Shown here: one piece after another, positions 41,225-49,262 of the stretch
Layout of the letters: every line of letters starts with the position of its first letter
Numbering within the stretch: position 1 is the stretch's first letter
Source: Pelomonas sp. Root405
GTDB taxonomy: Bacteria > Pseudomonadota > Gammaproteobacteria > Burkholderiales > Burkholderiaceae_C
Length of the DNA stretch: 64,000 nucleotides
NCBI RefSeq assembly: GCF_001425165.1
Contig: NZ_LMDU01000011.1
Span: 58 to 64,057, forward strand
Direction: 5' to 3'
Program-made: the position numbers and the translations under genes
The notes under the pieces: generated by a model
The model's input: only the letters and a program-made list of their open reading frames with translations
Told to the model about the DNA's origin: nothing
The model's database searches: none

Positions 41225-42319
41225 TCAGGAGATGGATTCCACCTGGCGCGACTGCTGATATGCAGAGCCAAAGCGGTTGGCCAGGAAGTCAGGCAGCTTG
41301 ACCTCTTCCTGGCGCACGAAGCCGCTCTGCGGCAGCTTGCCCTCGCGGAACAGGTCGACGGCGGCGCAGATGCCGGCGGCGGTCGTGATCTGGATGGCCG
41401 ACAGCGGCTGGGCGCCGTCACGCGTGGCGAAGATCTTGCGGGCGAAGACTTCCTGCAGCAGCACGCCGTTCTTCTGGCCGGACACGGTCACGAACACCAG
41501 CACCACATCCTGCATCGTGGCGGGCATGCTCTTGCGCATGATGTTCTTGAGGTTGCCCTGGTCGCTCTTCAGGCCCAGGTCGCCCAGCAGGAACTGCATC
41601 AGGTCGCGGTGGCCGGGATAGCGCACGGTCTTGTAGTCGAGGTTGCGCACCTTGCCGGCCCAGGTTTCGCACAGCGTGCCCAGGCCGCCGGAGGTGTTGA
41701 AGGCCTCGTACTCGGTGCCGTCCAGGCTGAAATGCTCCAGGCCCTCCAGCGGCAACGCGGCAATCGTCTCGCCCTCGTGGATGGCTTCGCAGGGGTGGCA
41801 GTACTCGTTGATGAGGCCGTCGACCGACCAGGTCAGGTTGTACTTGAGCGCATTGGTCGGGAAGGCCGGCAGCGCGCCCACCCGCATCTGCACGTCGCGC
41901 ACCGAGTCGAAACCGCTGGCCAGGTGGTGGGCCACGATGCCGATGAAGCCCGGCGCCAGGCCGCATTGCGGCATGAAGGCGGTCTTGGCGCCCTTGGCCA
42001 TGTCCTTGATGGCCTTGGTGGCGGCCACGTCCTCGGTCAGGTCGAAGTAGTGGCAGCCACATTCCAGCGCCAGCTCGGCGGCGGTGATGGCCAGGTGGTA
42101 GGGCAGCGCGTTGACGACGGCGTCCTTGCCGCGCAGCTGGGCGGCCAGGGCGACGCGGTTGTCGCTGTCGACCTCGGCGGTGGCAATGCCCTCGGCGGCC
42201 AGCGTCTTCAGATAGCCGGCGTTCTTGTCGAGCACCGTGACTTGGTAGTCGCCGGTGGCGTGCAGCAGGCGGGCGATGGTCTGGCCGATGTGGCCGGCGC
42301 CGAGCAGGGCGATTTTCAT
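41225..42319 (-). CDS. Saccharopine dehydrogenase-like oxidoreductase (lysine catabolism)
   Basis: The 364-residue product has an N-terminal Rossmann motif (MKIALLGAGHIGQTIARLL) and the saccharopine dehydrogenase pattern (VVNALPYHLAITAAELALECGCHYFDLTED, MPQCGLAPGFIGIVAHHL). It probably acts on saccharopine or directly on lysine as a lysine 6-dehydrogenase; these families are hard to tell apart by eye. It is translated just before amaB (5-base gap) and opposite an Lrp-type regulator gene, so the three form a probable lysine-degradation unit. Confidence 0.85.
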   Translation of the reverse strand: MKIALLGAGHIGQTIARLLHATGDYQVTVLDKNAGYLKTLAAEGIATAEVDSDNRVALAAQLRGKDAVVNALPYHLAITAAELALECGCHYFDLTEDVAATKAIKDMAKGAKTAFMPQCGLAPGFIGIVAHHLASGFDSVRDVQMRVGALPAFPTNALKYNLTWSVDGLINEYCHPCEAIHEGETIAALPLEGLEHFSLDGTEYEAFNTSGGLGTLCETWAGKVRNLDYKTVRYPGHRDLMQFLLGDLGLKSDQGNLKNIMRKSMPATMQDVVLVFVTVSGQKNGVLLQEVFARKIFATRDGAQPLSAIQITTAAGICAAVDLFREGKLPQSGFVRQEEVKLPDFLANRFGSAYQQSRQVESIS

Positions 42320-42441
42320 GGGGTGCTCCGTGTCGAGGGATTGAACTGGGGCGCACTCTAGGCAGGGTCGGTGACGAAAGAAAGGGCTACTCCGACGAAA
42401 GCGATTGATGTTTCGCCGATTCGTCGCGATGATTCGCCGCT
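42320..42441. promoter_or_regulatory. Divergent promoter region between lysine genes and lrp-type gene
   Basis: The 122-base gap separates two divergent starts. It contains related short blocks, ttcgccgattcgtcgcga and gatgattcgccgc, that may be regulator sites. Lrp proteins commonly bind such shared regions. No clear -35/-10 pair is seen. Confidence 0.4.
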
Positions 42442-42906
42442 ATGGATGAAAAACGGGTAAACCCCAGCCAGCCATCCGACGACCTGGATCGCCGGCTGAT
42501 CCTGCTGCTGCAGGCCAATGCACGCGAGAGCACGGCGACCCTGGCGCGCAAGCTCGGCGTGGCCCGCACCACCGTCGTCGCGCGGCTGGCGCGGCTGCAG
42601 ACCAGCGGCCGCATCGTCGGCTACACGGCGCGCCTGGGCGGTGACGAGGCCGGCCGCAGCGTGCAGGCCTTTGTCGGCATCACCGTCAGCCCCAAGGCCG
42701 GCCGCGAGGTCGTCAAGCGCCTGTCGGAACTGCCGGAACTGCGCCAGCTCGCGTCCGTCAGCGGTGAGTTCGACTACATGGCCCTGCTGCGCGCCGACAC
42801 CACGGCCCGCCTGGACACGCTGCTCGACGAGATTGGCGAGATCGACGGCGTGCTGCGCACCCACAGCTCGGTGGTGCTGGCGCTGCGGGTGGACCGGCAG
42901 ACTTGA
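42442..42906 (+). CDS. Lrp/AsnC-family transcriptional regulator
   Basis: The 154-residue protein has an N-terminal winged helix-turn-helix (LDRRLILLLQANARESTATLARKLGVARTTVVARLARLQ) and a C-terminal RAM/effector domain (VQAFVGITVSPKAG, VSGEFDYMALLRADT). Such regulators sense amino acids. Its divergent position next to the lysine-degradation genes points to lysine or a breakdown product as ligand (inference). Confidence 0.92.
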   Translation: MDEKRVNPSQPSDDLDRRLILLLQANARESTATLARKLGVARTTVVARLARLQTSGRIVGYTARLGGDEAGRSVQAFVGITVSPKAGREVVKRLSELPELRQLASVSGEFDYMALLRADTTARLDTLLDEIGEIDGVLRTHSSVVLALRVDRQT

Positions 42907-43012
42907 GCGCGCACACGGGCCGGGACGAATGGGTTCATGTTCCGGACCATTCGATACCTTTCATCCTGGCAAGGCACCCACACTGGCGGCTCATCCACCG
43001 TTGGAGCCCGCC

Positions 43013-43693
43013 ATGATCCGTTCCCCTCTCGTCAGCCTGGCCGCAGCGCTGGCCATCGGCCTGCTCGCTGCCACGCCGGCGCCAGCGCAGACTGCGCCCC
43101 AGCCCGCAGCCACGCCGCCCGGCTACACCGCCGGCCAGGCCAGCCTGGCGCGCGCACCGTACACGCTGGCCGACCTCGCCGGCCTGAAGAAGACGCTGCT
43201 CTTCACCGAGGATGACGAGCGCGCCCTGCGCCAGAGCCGCGCCATCCTGGCAGGCCAGACCGGCGCCATCCTGGATGTCTGGTACGGCTTCGTCGCCAGC
43301 ACACCCGAGCTTGTCTACTTCTTCAAGAACAACAAGACCGGCGCGCCCGACGCCGCCTACCTCGCCGCCGTGCGCCAGCGCTTCGAGCGCTGGATCCTGG
43401 ACACCGCTGACGCACGCTTCGACCAGGCCTGGCTGGCCTGGCAGTACGAGATCGCGCTGCGCCACCACCGCACAAAGAAGAACCGCACCGACGGCACCGA
43501 CAGCGTGCCCGAGGTGAACTTTCGCTACCTGTCGGCGCTGACCATTCCCATCACGACGACCCTCAAGCCCTTCCTCGCCAAGACCGGCGCGCCGGCTGCC
43601 GAGGTCGAGAAGATGCACGCCGCCTGGGTCAAGGCCGTGCTGCTGCAAACCATCCTGTGGAGCGAGCCCTATGTCCGCCCTGGTCAGTTCTGA
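43013..43693 (+). CDS. Exported protoglobin-domain protein
   Basis: The 226-residue protein has a signal peptide (MIRSPLVSLAAALAIGLLAATPAPAQA-like; cleavage after AQT or APAQ near 26) and then a single protoglobin domain. Diagnostic blocks are AILAGQTGAILDVWYGFVAS, RFERWILDTADARFDQAWLAWQYEIALRHH with the haem-ligand His at 151 or 152, and TKKNRTDGTDSVPEVNFRYLSALTIPIT. Most protoglobins are cytoplasmic or fused to signalling domains; a stand-alone exported one is uncommon. It probably binds haem and a gas (O2, NO or CO) in the periplasm. Redoxin and NnrU genes follow on the same strand. Confidence 0.75.
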   Translation: MIRSPLVSLAAALAIGLLAATPAPAQTAPQPAATPPGYTAGQASLARAPYTLADLAGLKKTLLFTEDDERALRQSRAILAGQTGAILDVWYGFVASTPELVYFFKNNKTGAPDAAYLAAVRQRFERWILDTADARFDQAWLAWQYEIALRHHRTKKNRTDGTDSVPEVNFRYLSALTIPITTTLKPFLAKTGAPAAEVEKMHAAWVKAVLLQTILWSEPYVRPGQF

Positions 43694-43699
43694 AGCGAT

Positions 43700-43835
43700 G
43701 CTGCCCCTCGCCCAGCCTCGCCCCGCTGAACGCGGGCGCCTCTGGCCGGTCCCCCGGAGGGACGGCGATGCTTGCCGGCGCGACCGGCAAGCACATCGCC
43801 CATCGGGCCGGCTTGGGGCGGCCCGGCGCTCGGCC
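43700..43835. repeat. Dispersed GC-rich palindromic repeat, copy A
   Basis: This segment shares about 100 bases with the inverse of 55390-55500: GGCCGGTCCCC, GGGACGGCGA, GCTTGCCGG..CGACCGGCAAGCAC, GGGCCGGCTTGGG, CGGCCCGGCGCTCGGCCCG. It contains an internal hairpin GCTTGCCGG/CCGGCAAGC. It begins a few bases after the protoglobin stop. It codes for nothing recognisable. Confidence 0.75.
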
Positions 43836-43864
43836 CGAAAGGCCGATGACGAAGGACCGCTGCC

Positions 43865-44419
43865 ATGACACTGCCTGAGCTGCAGGCCAGCGAATGGCTC
43901 AACACGCGCGAGCCGCTGCGGCTGGCGGACCTGCGCGGCCGCGTCGTCGTCGTCCACGCTTTCCAGATGCTGTGCCCGGCCTGCGTGTCGCACGGGCTGC
44001 CGCAGATGCAGCGGCTGCAGCAGGTCTTCTCGCCCGAGGACGTTGCGCTGATCGGCCTGCACAGCGTCTTCGAGCACCACGACGCGATGACATCCGCTGC
44101 GCTGCGGGCCTTTGTGCACGAATACAGGCTGAGCTTCCCCATCGCTGTCGACCGGCCGGGCCAGCCAGGGCCGCTGCCACAGACGATGCGCGCCCTCGGC
44201 CTGCGCGGCACGCCCAGCCTGCTCGTGCTGGACCGTGCCGGGCGGCTGCGGCTGCATCACTTTGGCGCGGCGGACGACCTGGCGCTGGGCGCGCTCATCG
44301 GGCGGCTGCTGGGCGAGCCACCCTCGGCAGCTGCCGTTGATGACCGGCCGCCCCCGACCGGCGAAGTAGGTGAGGCGGCCGGTTGCGGCGCCACCGCTTG
44401 CGCCGTGCCGGGCAGGTAG
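43865..44419 (+). CDS. Thioredoxin-like redoxin
   Basis: The 184-residue protein has a thioredoxin/AhpC-TSA-type fold with VVVHAFQMLCPACVSHGLPQ, giving a CPAC redox pair at Cys37/Cys40, and the cis-Pro segment LRGTPSLLVLDRAG. There is no signal peptide, so it acts in the cytoplasm. The last 40 residues are low-complexity. It lies between the protoglobin and NnrU genes on the same strand, though a repeat element separates it from the first. Confidence 0.8.
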   Translation: MTLPELQASEWLNTREPLRLADLRGRVVVVHAFQMLCPACVSHGLPQMQRLQQVFSPEDVALIGLHSVFEHHDAMTSAALRAFVHEYRLSFPIAVDRPGQPGPLPQTMRALGLRGTPSLLVLDRAGRLRLHHFGAADDLALGALIGRLLGEPPSAAAVDDRPPPTGEVGEAAGCGATACAVPGR

Positions 44420-44494
44420 CCGTGGGGGTGTCCCATTGGGCAGTGGGCGCACAACAGGCATGATTCGCCCCGCCTCAAAAACAAGGATGACCCC

Positions 44495-45067
44495 ATGATC
44501 TGGCTTGCCCTCGGCCTCGCCCTCTTCCTCGGCATCCACCTGACCCGGGCGCTCGCGCCGCGGTGGCGGGATGCGCAGATCGCCCGCCTCGGCGAAAAAG
44601 GCTGGAAAGGCCTGCACACCCTGCTGTCCCTGGCCGGCTTCGGGCTGATCGTCTGGGGCTATTCGCAGGCGCGGCTCGACCCCGTCGTGCTGTGGGCGCC
44701 CATCCGCGGCATGAACCACCTCGCCGCGCTGCTGGTCCTGATCGCCATGATCTTCATGGCCGCCGCCTATGTGCCGCGCAACCACATCAAGGCCAGGCTG
44801 AAGCACCCGATGACGCTGTCGGTCAAGGTCTGGGCGCTGGCCCACCTGCTCGCCAACAACACGCTGGCCGACATGATGCTGTTCGGCAGCTTCCTGGTCT
44901 GGTCCGTCCTGGTCTTCCGCGCGGCGCGCCGCCGGCCCGCCCCCGCGCTGGCGGCGCCCACGGCGGGCGGCACGGCGGCCACTGTCGTCGTCGGCATCGC
45001 GCTGTGGGCCTTCTTCGCCTTCTGGGCGCATGCGGCCTGGTTTGGCATTGCGCCGCTGGGCAGGTGA
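44495..45067 (+). CDS. NnrU family membrane protein
   Basis: The 190-residue protein has about five hydrophobic helices and the NnrU pattern (LGIHLTRALAPRWRDAQIARLGEKGWKGLHTLLSLAGFGLIVWGY, RNHIKARLKHPMTLSVKVWALAHLLAN). NnrU-type proteins relate to denitrification and nitric-oxide metabolism and resemble the membrane domain of phytoene/NO-related factors. The exact role is not known. It starts 75 bases after the redoxin gene and ends adjacent to the convergent reductase gene. Confidence 0.85.
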   Translation: MIWLALGLALFLGIHLTRALAPRWRDAQIARLGEKGWKGLHTLLSLAGFGLIVWGYSQARLDPVVLWAPIRGMNHLAALLVLIAMIFMAAAYVPRNHIKARLKHPMTLSVKVWALAHLLANNTLADMMLFGSFLVWSVLVFRAARRRPAPALAAPTAGGTAATVVVGIALWAFFAFWAHAAWFGIAPLGR

Positions 45068-46039
45068 TCAAGCGCCGCGGCAGCTGTCCATCAACCGCGT
45101 CAGCCCCAGCAGCGCATCCAGCATCGGCGTCTTCACACCGAGCTGCTGCGCCAGCTCCCGCGGCGCGCTCAGCAGCGCGTCGGTCTCGATGGGCCGGCCC
45201 GCCTCGATGTCCTGCAGCATCGAGGTCTTGAATGCGCCCAGCGTCCGCGTGATCGCGTGCCGGTCCTGCGGCGTCTGCGAGATCGGGCAGCCCATGCGCT
45301 CGCCGACCTCGGCCGCCTCCAGCATGATGGCCGTCGTGAACTCGCGCACCAGGTCGTCGGCCAGGATGCGGTCGGTCGTCGCGCCGGTCAGTGCCGAGAC
45401 CGGGTTGGTCGTCATATTGCCCCACAGCTTGTACCAGGCGTCGCGCTGGATGCTCTCCACGGCCTTGGCCTCGAAGCCCGCACCGACGAGCAGCGTGGCC
45501 AGCGCATCGACCGCGGGGCTGGTGCCGCCCCTGGCCTCGCCGATCAGCAGGCCGTTGCCCATCACATGGTTGACCCAGCCCGGCCCGCGCAGCGCGCAGC
45601 TGGCGTGGACGACGCAGCCGATGACGCGCTCGGGCGGGATCAGCGCGGCGATGCGGCCCTCCGGGTCCACGCAGGTCAGCGCGAGGCTTGGCACGGCCAG
45701 GCCGGCGGTGAACCACCAGGGCAGGCCGTTCAGCGCCGTCAGCACGCGTGTGTCGGGGCCGCACAGCTGCGCGACCTGCGCGGCAACACCGGCAATCGCC
45801 GGCCCCTTGACGGCGAGGATGACGAGGTCCTGCTGACCCAGTTCGGCCGGATCGGCGCTCACGCGCAGGGGCGCCCGCCAGCTGTCCTCGCCGCTGTCCA
45901 GCCGCAAACCGTTCTCGCGCACGGCCGCGAGCGTGTCGCCACGAGCCAGCGCACAAACGCTCAGGCCCTCGACGCGTTGCAGATTGGCGGCCATCCAGCC
46001 GCCGATGGCCCCGAGGCCGACGATGCAGACCTTAAACAT
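45068..46039 (-). CDS. 2-dehydropantoate 2-reductase family protein
   Basis: The 323-residue product has an NADPH-binding Rossmann start (MFKVCIVGLGAIGGWMAANL) and the ApbA/PanE C-terminal pattern (WYKLWGNMTTNPVSALTGAT, the catalytic Lys in that strand, and HAITRTLGAFKTSMLQDIEAGRPIETDAL). It may be PanE for pantothenate synthesis or a paralogue acting on another 2-oxo acid. The ATG giving MFKVC was chosen over one 11 codons upstream. It diverges from the peptidase-hydrolase gene by 77 bases. Confidence 0.87.
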   Translation of the reverse strand: MFKVCIVGLGAIGGWMAANLQRVEGLSVCALARGDTLAAVRENGLRLDSGEDSWRAPLRVSADPAELGQQDLVILAVKGPAIAGVAAQVAQLCGPDTRVLTALNGLPWWFTAGLAVPSLALTCVDPEGRIAALIPPERVIGCVVHASCALRGPGWVNHVMGNGLLIGEARGGTSPAVDALATLLVGAGFEAKAVESIQRDAWYKLWGNMTTNPVSALTGATTDRILADDLVREFTTAIMLEAAEVGERMGCPISQTPQDRHAITRTLGAFKTSMLQDIEAGRPIETDALLSAPRELAQQLGVKTPMLDALLGLTRLMDSCRGA

Positions 46040-46116
46040 GGGGATCAGTCTCGCATGCGCGCTTGTCGGCACCCGGGTGGGCCGCCATCATCCGCCGTCG
46101 CTACGAGGAGACCACG

Positions 46117-48348
46117 ATGGCCACCAAGACCAAGAAGCCCGCCGCCGCCAAGGTGGTGGCCGCCCCCAAGCTGGACGCCCGACCCGACCGCCTGGACTTG
46201 CGCGACCTGGTCTATCGCGCGCCGCTGCGCTCGCTGCCCGGCCGCTGGCCGCTGGACGCCGACCTCAAGCGTCTGCTGCCCGCCTATGTGAAGGCCGGCC
46301 GCGTGCTCAACCAGGGCAACGAGGGCGCCTGCACCGGCTTCGGCCTGGCCTGCGTCACCAACTACCTCTATTGGCTGCGCCACCTCGACACGCCGCGCGC
46401 CCGCGCCTTGCCCGAGATGGTCAGCCCGCGCATGCTCTACGAACTGGCCCGGCTCTACGACGAATGGCCGGGCCAGGACTACGAAGGCTCGTCCTGCCGC
46501 GGCGCCCTCAAGGGCTGGCACAAGCATGGCGTGTGCTCGTCCACGCTGTGGCCCTACCCGCTCGACCGGCACGGCCGCGGCGTCTTCGAGCGACCCGCAG
46601 CGGGCTGGGACGAGGACGCCACGACGCGCACCGTCGGCGTCTACTACCGCGTCGACAAGAAGAGCGTCGTCGACATGCAGGCCGCCATCCACGAGATCGG
46701 CGCCATCTATGTATCGGCCGACGTGCACGACGGCTGGACGATGGGCGCCACGGCCGCACCGACCGGCCATCACCAATTGCCGCGCATCGAGCGCATGGAC
46801 CGCAAGATCGGCGGCCATGCCTTTGCGCTGGTGGGCTACAACGAGCGCGGCTTCGTCGTGCAGAACAGCTGGGGCACCGGCTGGGGCGCCGGCGGCTTCG
46901 CCGTCCTCAGCTATGAAGACTGGGTGACCAACGGCACCGATGTCTGGGCCGTGGCGCTGGGTGTGCCGCAGGACCTGTCGGACATGAAGGCGCGGCCCCC
47001 CGCCGGCAACGGCAAGGCTGCCGCCAAGGCGGCGCGCGCCGCCGGCGGCTTTCGCGTCATGGCCGGGCGCGGGCTGGGCGATGTCGGCGGCACGCTGCGG
47101 GTGCTGGACAACCCGCGCGACGACCCCTGGCCCTTCAACCATGTCTTCGACCACAAGCCCTACCAGCCGCTGCGCACCGACGAGGCCTACACCCACACCC
47201 TGGTCTCCGGCAACGATGGTCAGCTGATGTCGACCGACTTCACGCGCGCACGGCATGACCGCGAAGGCCTGGCGCGCGAGCTGGTCGTCGAGCGACCGCT
47301 GGCCTGGTTCAAAGAGGGCAAGGGCAAGACCGTCAAGCTCGCCATCTATGCGCACGGCGGACTCAACTCCGAGATCGGCGCCGTGCAACGCATCCGCGTG
47401 CTGGCGCCCTACTTCCTCGCCAACGGCATCTACCCGCTGTTCTTCACCTGGAAGACCGGCCCGGGCGAGACCATCAAGTACATGCTGGAGGACCTGAAGC
47501 ACCGCATCACCGACTCGGCCGACCGCAGCGAGGGCTGGCTGGACCGCCTGCGCTCGGTGGCTGCCGAAGCCAAGGACCGCGCCATCGAGGCCGTGGGCCG
47601 CCAGTTCGCCCGCGGCGTGTGGAGCGAGATGCGCGAGAACGCCGCCGGCGGCGCGACGGCCGACCATGTGCTCGATCTGGCCGCCCGCATGCTGCACGAA
47701 CTGCGCGATGCGCTGGCCAAGAGCGGCAAGACGCTCGAGATCCACCTCGTCGGCCACTCCGCCGGCTCCATCCTGCTGGGCCACCTGCTCGGCCGTCTGG
47801 GTGCCACTGACGGCACGGGCGGCGCCAGCGTCGTGCCGGCCGCCAGCTGCGAGCTCTATGCCGCCGCCTGCTCCAGCGGCTTTGCCGTGCAGCACTACGG
47901 CGCAGCCCACCAAGCCGGCGTGCTGTCGCTGGACCGGCTGCGCCTGCATGTGCTGACCGACGCCAACGAGCGCGCCGACGGGCTGCCGAATTCCGAACGC
48001 GACATCTACGGCAAGTCGCTGCTCTACCTCGTGTCGCGCGCGCTTGACGACGTGCGCAAGCAGCCGCTGCTGGGCATGGAGCGCGCACTGTGCGCCGAAG
48101 ACCCGGCCTGGATGGACGACCAATGGGCCGGCGTACCCAACCCCGACATCGCCGCCTGGCTCAAGCTCTGGCCCGCCGGCGACCTGCTCAATCTCGTCGC
48201 CACGCCCAAGGTTCGCACCACCAAGACCGGCGACCAGATCGACGCCAGCCACGGCAGCTTTGACAACAACATCGACGTGCTCACGGGCACCTTGGAGCGC
48301 ATCCGCGGAAGTGCCCTCGTCGCGCCCATGGAATGGCTGGATTACTGA
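46117..48348 (+). CDS. Fusion of a papain-like (C1) cysteine peptidase with a serine alpha/beta hydrolase
   Basis: The 743-residue protein begins with a Lys/Ala-rich segment and no signal peptide. The first half is a C1-type peptidase: the oxyanion Gln and nucleophile in LNQGNEGACTGFGLACV (Gln66, Cys72), His in GGHAFALVGYNERGF (His234) and Asn in VVQNSWGTGWG (Asn250). After a linker (about 285-400) a second enzyme follows: strand and oxyanion turn IYAHGGLNSE (about 410-419), FFTWKTGPG, and nucleophile elbow LVGHSAGSILLGH (Ser548). A late DASHGSFDNN may supply His. All catalytic positions look intact. The pairing is unusual and its role is unknown. Confidence 0.8.
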   Translation: MATKTKKPAAAKVVAAPKLDARPDRLDLRDLVYRAPLRSLPGRWPLDADLKRLLPAYVKAGRVLNQGNEGACTGFGLACVTNYLYWLRHLDTPRARALPEMVSPRMLYELARLYDEWPGQDYEGSSCRGALKGWHKHGVCSSTLWPYPLDRHGRGVFERPAAGWDEDATTRTVGVYYRVDKKSVVDMQAAIHEIGAIYVSADVHDGWTMGATAAPTGHHQLPRIERMDRKIGGHAFALVGYNERGFVVQNSWGTGWGAGGFAVLSYEDWVTNGTDVWAVALGVPQDLSDMKARPPAGNGKAAAKAARAAGGFRVMAGRGLGDVGGTLRVLDNPRDDPWPFNHVFDHKPYQPLRTDEAYTHTLVSGNDGQLMSTDFTRARHDREGLARELVVERPLAWFKEGKGKTVKLAIYAHGGLNSEIGAVQRIRVLAPYFLANGIYPLFFTWKTGPGETIKYMLEDLKHRITDSADRSEGWLDRLRSVAAEAKDRAIEAVGRQFARGVWSEMRENAAGGATADHVLDLAARMLHELRDALAKSGKTLEIHLVGHSAGSILLGHLLGRLGATDGTGGASVVPAASCELYAAACSSGFAVQHYGAAHQAGVLSLDRLRLHVLTDANERADGLPNSERDIYGKSLLYLVSRALDDVRKQPLLGMERALCAEDPAWMDDQWAGVPNPDIAAWLKLWPAGDLLNLVATPKVRTTKTGDQIDASHGSFDNNIDVLTGTLERIRGSALVAPMEWLDY

Positions 48349-48370
48349 GCCGCCGCCATACTGCAGCGCC

Positions 48371-48799
48371 ATGCCCCGCCTCAAGCTCAGCGCGCCAGTC
48401 CTGTGGTCCGCCGGCATCGCGTCAGCACTGTTGGTGGTGCTGACGCTGGGTGCGATGGTCATCCATGCCAACGGGCCGGTTGCACTGACCCCGCTGTCGT
48501 TCGCCAAGCCCGACCCGGCGATCCGGGAACGCATCCGTGCCTTCGAAACCGGCGCTGGCGGACCCGCCGACCTGCTGTCATTCGATGGCCCCGACGGCCG
48601 GCCGGTCTATCTCTTCACCGCGCCCTGCTGCGATCACTTCAACCCGCTCTACGACGCCGAGGGACGCCTCATCTGCGCACCGACGGGCGGCATCCACGGC
48701 GCTGGTGACGGGCGCTGCCCGGCCTGGGTGCCGGAGGCGCGCTCAAGAAAGATGCGCTGGCCAGGCCGCGCCGGCGAACAACCCTGGCCGCCACGCTGA
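48371..48799 (+). CDS. Small membrane-anchored or secreted protein, DUF6970-like
   Basis: The 142-residue protein has an N-terminal hydrophobic helix (VLWSAGIASALLVVLTLGAMVI) and an exported domain with YLFTAPCCDHFNPLYDAEGRLIC and GGIHGAGDGRCPAW. This Cys-rich pattern resembles the DUF6970 family of small secreted proteins, from memory and not checked. Four cysteines could form disulfides. It starts 22 bases after the peptidase-hydrolase gene and may be co-transcribed with it. No function is known. Confidence 0.65.
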   Translation: MPRLKLSAPVLWSAGIASALLVVLTLGAMVIHANGPVALTPLSFAKPDPAIRERIRAFETGAGGPADLLSFDGPDGRPVYLFTAPCCDHFNPLYDAEGRLICAPTGGIHGAGDGRCPAWVPEARSRKMRWPGRAGEQPWPPR

Positions 48800-48827
48800 T
48801 CCGCTGGAAGGCCGAGAATCCGCGGCC

Positions 48828-49262
48828 ATGAAATACCTCCACACCATGGTCCGCGTCGAGAACGTCGACGCCTCGATGAAGTTCTACCGGGACGCCCTCG
48901 GCCTGCAAGAGGTCAAGCGCATGGAAAGCAGCGCCGGCCGCTTCACGCTGATCTACCTGGCCGCGCCGGGCGATGAAGACGCGCAGGTCGAGCTGACCTA
49001 CAACTGGCCCGATGCCGACGGCAAGGCGGAAACCTACACCGGCGGCCGCAACTTCGGCCACCTGGCCTATGCGGTGGACGACATCTATGCCGCCTGCCAG
49101 CGGCTGATGGACCATGGCGTGACCATCAACCGCCCGCCGCGTGACGGCCGCATGGCCTTCGTCCGCTCGCCCGATGGCATCTCCATCGAGCTGCTGCAGG
49201 CCGGCGCGGCGCTGGCCCCGGCCGAGCCGTGGGCATCGATGCCCAACACCGGCGCCTGGTAG
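48828..49262 (+). CDS. gloA: Lactoylglutathione lyase (glyoxalase I)
   Basis: Glyoxalase I isomerises the hemithioacetal of methylglyoxal and glutathione to S-lactoylglutathione. The 144-residue product has the family pattern: MKYLHTMVRVENVDASMKFYRDALGL, metal ligands His6, Glu in VELTYNW, His in GHLAYAVDDIY and Glu in GISIELLQ. It lies 28 bases after the small secreted protein gene. Its stop codon adjoins the convergent fccB-like gene. Confidence 0.92.
   Translation: MKYLHTMVRVENVDASMKFYRDALGLQEVKRMESSAGRFTLIYLAAPGDEDAQVELTYNWPDADGKAETYTGGRNFGHLAYAVDDIYAACQRLMDHGVTINRPPRDGRMAFVRSPDGISIELLQAGAALAPAEPWASMPNTGAW

Noticed and set aside
42518..43693. 391-codon version of the protoglobin protein starting inside the Lrp gene
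   Set aside because: The added part is Arg/Ala/Pro-rich and overlaps the Lrp gene in another frame. The ATG at 43013 begins a clean signal peptide.
46045..48534. 829-codon open frame antisense to the peptidase-hydrolase gene
   Set aside because: High-GC DNA often leaves the opposite strand open. The translation is a low-information Gly/Ala/Arg/Val/Gln mix with no domain, and the sense strand has clear catalytic motifs.
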